Origin: an uncultured delta proteobacterium
GTDB taxonomy: Bacteria > Myxococcota_A > Polyangia > Polyangiales > Polyangiaceae
NCBI GenBank assembly: GCA_903892415.1
Contig: CAITIQ010000669.1
Location: 22,529 to 86,528, forward strand
Direction of reading: 5' to 3'
DNA length: 64,000 nucleotides
The notes beneath the pieces were generated by a model. It saw only the letters and a program-made list of their open reading frames with translations, was not told where the DNA came from and ran no database searches. Shown in pieces: positions 63,423 through 64,000 of this stretch. The translations under genes were made by a program, and so were the position numbers. How positions within the stretch are numbered: position 1 is the first letter of the stretch; each line of letters begins with the position of its first letter.

Positions 63423-63449
63423 CCTGAAGCGTGTCGACATAGGCTGAAT

Positions 63450-63482
63450 GAACGGGAGGGCGGACAGCACGCTCTCCCGTTC
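63450..63482 (+). terminator. hairpin after the repeat-protein operon
   Basis: GAACGGGAGGGC pairs with GCTCTCCCGTTC with one mismatch around a 9 base loop. It lies 27 bp after the stop at 63422. No T-run follows, so it may be factor-assisted. Confidence 0.5.
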
Positions 63483-63546
63483 GCGCTTCTACATCGCGCT
63501 TGATTCGGCCCCCCTACGAGCAGATGGTGAGCGGAAGGAGAAACGT

Positions 63547-64000
63547 GTGCACAGCCTGGTCGAGTTGATCGCAAAGAAGCGGGATGGCGGAGAGCACTCG
63601 GGGGACGAGGTCGCCAGAATCATTACGGCGTTCACCTCCGGTGAGCTCGCGGACTACCAGTTATCGGCGTGGCTGATGGCGGTATTCTTCCGGGGCATGA
63701 GCGACGCGGAAACCGTCGCCTTGACGCAGGCGATGCTCCACTCCGGAGACGTGTTGGATCTCAGCGACGTTCCCGGAGCGAAGGTAGACAAGCACTCGAC
63801 CGGCGGAGTTGGAGACAAGGTCTCACTCTGCCTCGCGCCCTTGGTCGCCGCCTGCGGGGTTCGCGTGCCCATGGTCTCGGGCCGGGGCCTTGGTCACACC
63901 GGTGGCACCCTCGACAAACTTGAGGCGATCCCGGGTTTCTCAGTGACGCTGGACGAGGCGAACTTTCGTAAATTGGTGCGTGAGATCGGCACGGCGATGA
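63547..64000 (+). CDS. thymidine/pyrimidine-nucleoside phosphorylase, N-terminal part
   Basis: The first 151 codons are present; the gene runs off the right edge. The start is GTG at 63547, with GGAAGGAG about 10 bases upstream. The product reads VHSLVELIAKKRDGG, then KHSTGGVGDKVSL (phosphate/nucleoside loop) and SGRGLGHTGGTLDKLE, the family signature. The enzyme cleaves thymidine or uridine with phosphate in nucleoside salvage. Which of deoA or pdp it is cannot be settled from this part. Confidence 0.93.
   Translation, partial: MHSLVELIAKKRDGGEHSGDEVARIITAFTSGELADYQLSAWLMAVFFRGMSDAETVALTQAMLHSGDVLDLSDVPGAKVDKHSTGGVGDKVSLCLAPLVAACGVRVPMVSGRGLGHTGGTLDKLEAIPGFSVTLDEANFRKLVREIGTAM

Overview
The window reads as a GC-rich chromosomal segment of a myxobacterium (Myxococcota, probably Polyangiales). 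The support is family content: many lipoproteins, DUF4388 domains fused to FHA and J domains, Ser/Thr kinases with zinc ribbons, a kinase fused to an AAA-type ATPase, a very large sigma-54 activator, and secreted proteins full of CDGxDNDCDG repeats with a MYXO-CTERM-like tail. I see no rRNA, tRNA, CRISPR array, insertion sequence or prophage, and no obvious foreign block.

Layout. 1-5189: start of an SPFH-like lipoprotein (minus), then plus-strand genes for an FGE-fold lipoprotein, an NAD(P)-binding protein, a lipoprotein, a siderophore-interacting-type flavoprotein and a YfbK-like VWA lipoprotein. 5194-7967: a TonB-like protein and a membrane protein, translationally coupled. 8142-11446: a zinc-ribbon protein, an SDR that has lost its catalytic residues, and metG. 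11587-14176: a Cys-rich lipoprotein diverging from a DUF4388/J-domain protein. 14189-19937: one minus-strand run of a membrane protein, xseA, a multiheme cytochrome c lipoprotein and kamD-kamE. 20117-26920: accC and a giant metzincin-type lipoprotein separated by strong hairpins, followed by a 556 bp gene-free stretch. 27477-35034: a lipoprotein, two Ser/Thr kinase genes, a SUKH-like protein and a HAD phosphatase. 35085-37918: an alpha-methylacyl-CoA racemase-type CoA transferase, an SCP2 protein and 3,5-diaminohexanoate dehydrogenase (kdd). 38078-45532: an FHA/DUF4388 protein, a membrane histidine kinase, and a sigma-54 activator with a tiny lipoprotein. 45685-47689: a three-gene nadD operon. 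47776-56424: a 2Fe-2S flavoprotein, ccmB with a histone-like protein, gltX, a CPBP protease, a lytic transglycosylase, kamA and a WYL regulator. 56668-63422: two coupled giant repeat proteins. 63547-end: start of a thymidine/pyrimidine phosphorylase.

How the genes fit together. The clearest metabolic theme is lysine breakdown through beta-lysine: kamA (2,3-aminomutase), kamDE (5,6-aminomutase) and kdd, spread over three distant loci instead of one cluster. A second theme is acyl-CoA/lipid handling (racemase-type enzyme, SCP2, biotin carboxylase, MFE-2-like SDR). A third is envelope and surface biology (TonB-like protein, VWA and metal-binding-repeat proteins, metzincin). A fourth is signalling (kinases, FHA, histidine kinase, sigma-54 activator, WYL regulator). 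The strongest candidates for something new are the coupled pair at 56668-63422, the stand-alone metzincin lipoprotein, and two apparent pseudoenzymes kept intact beside essential genes.
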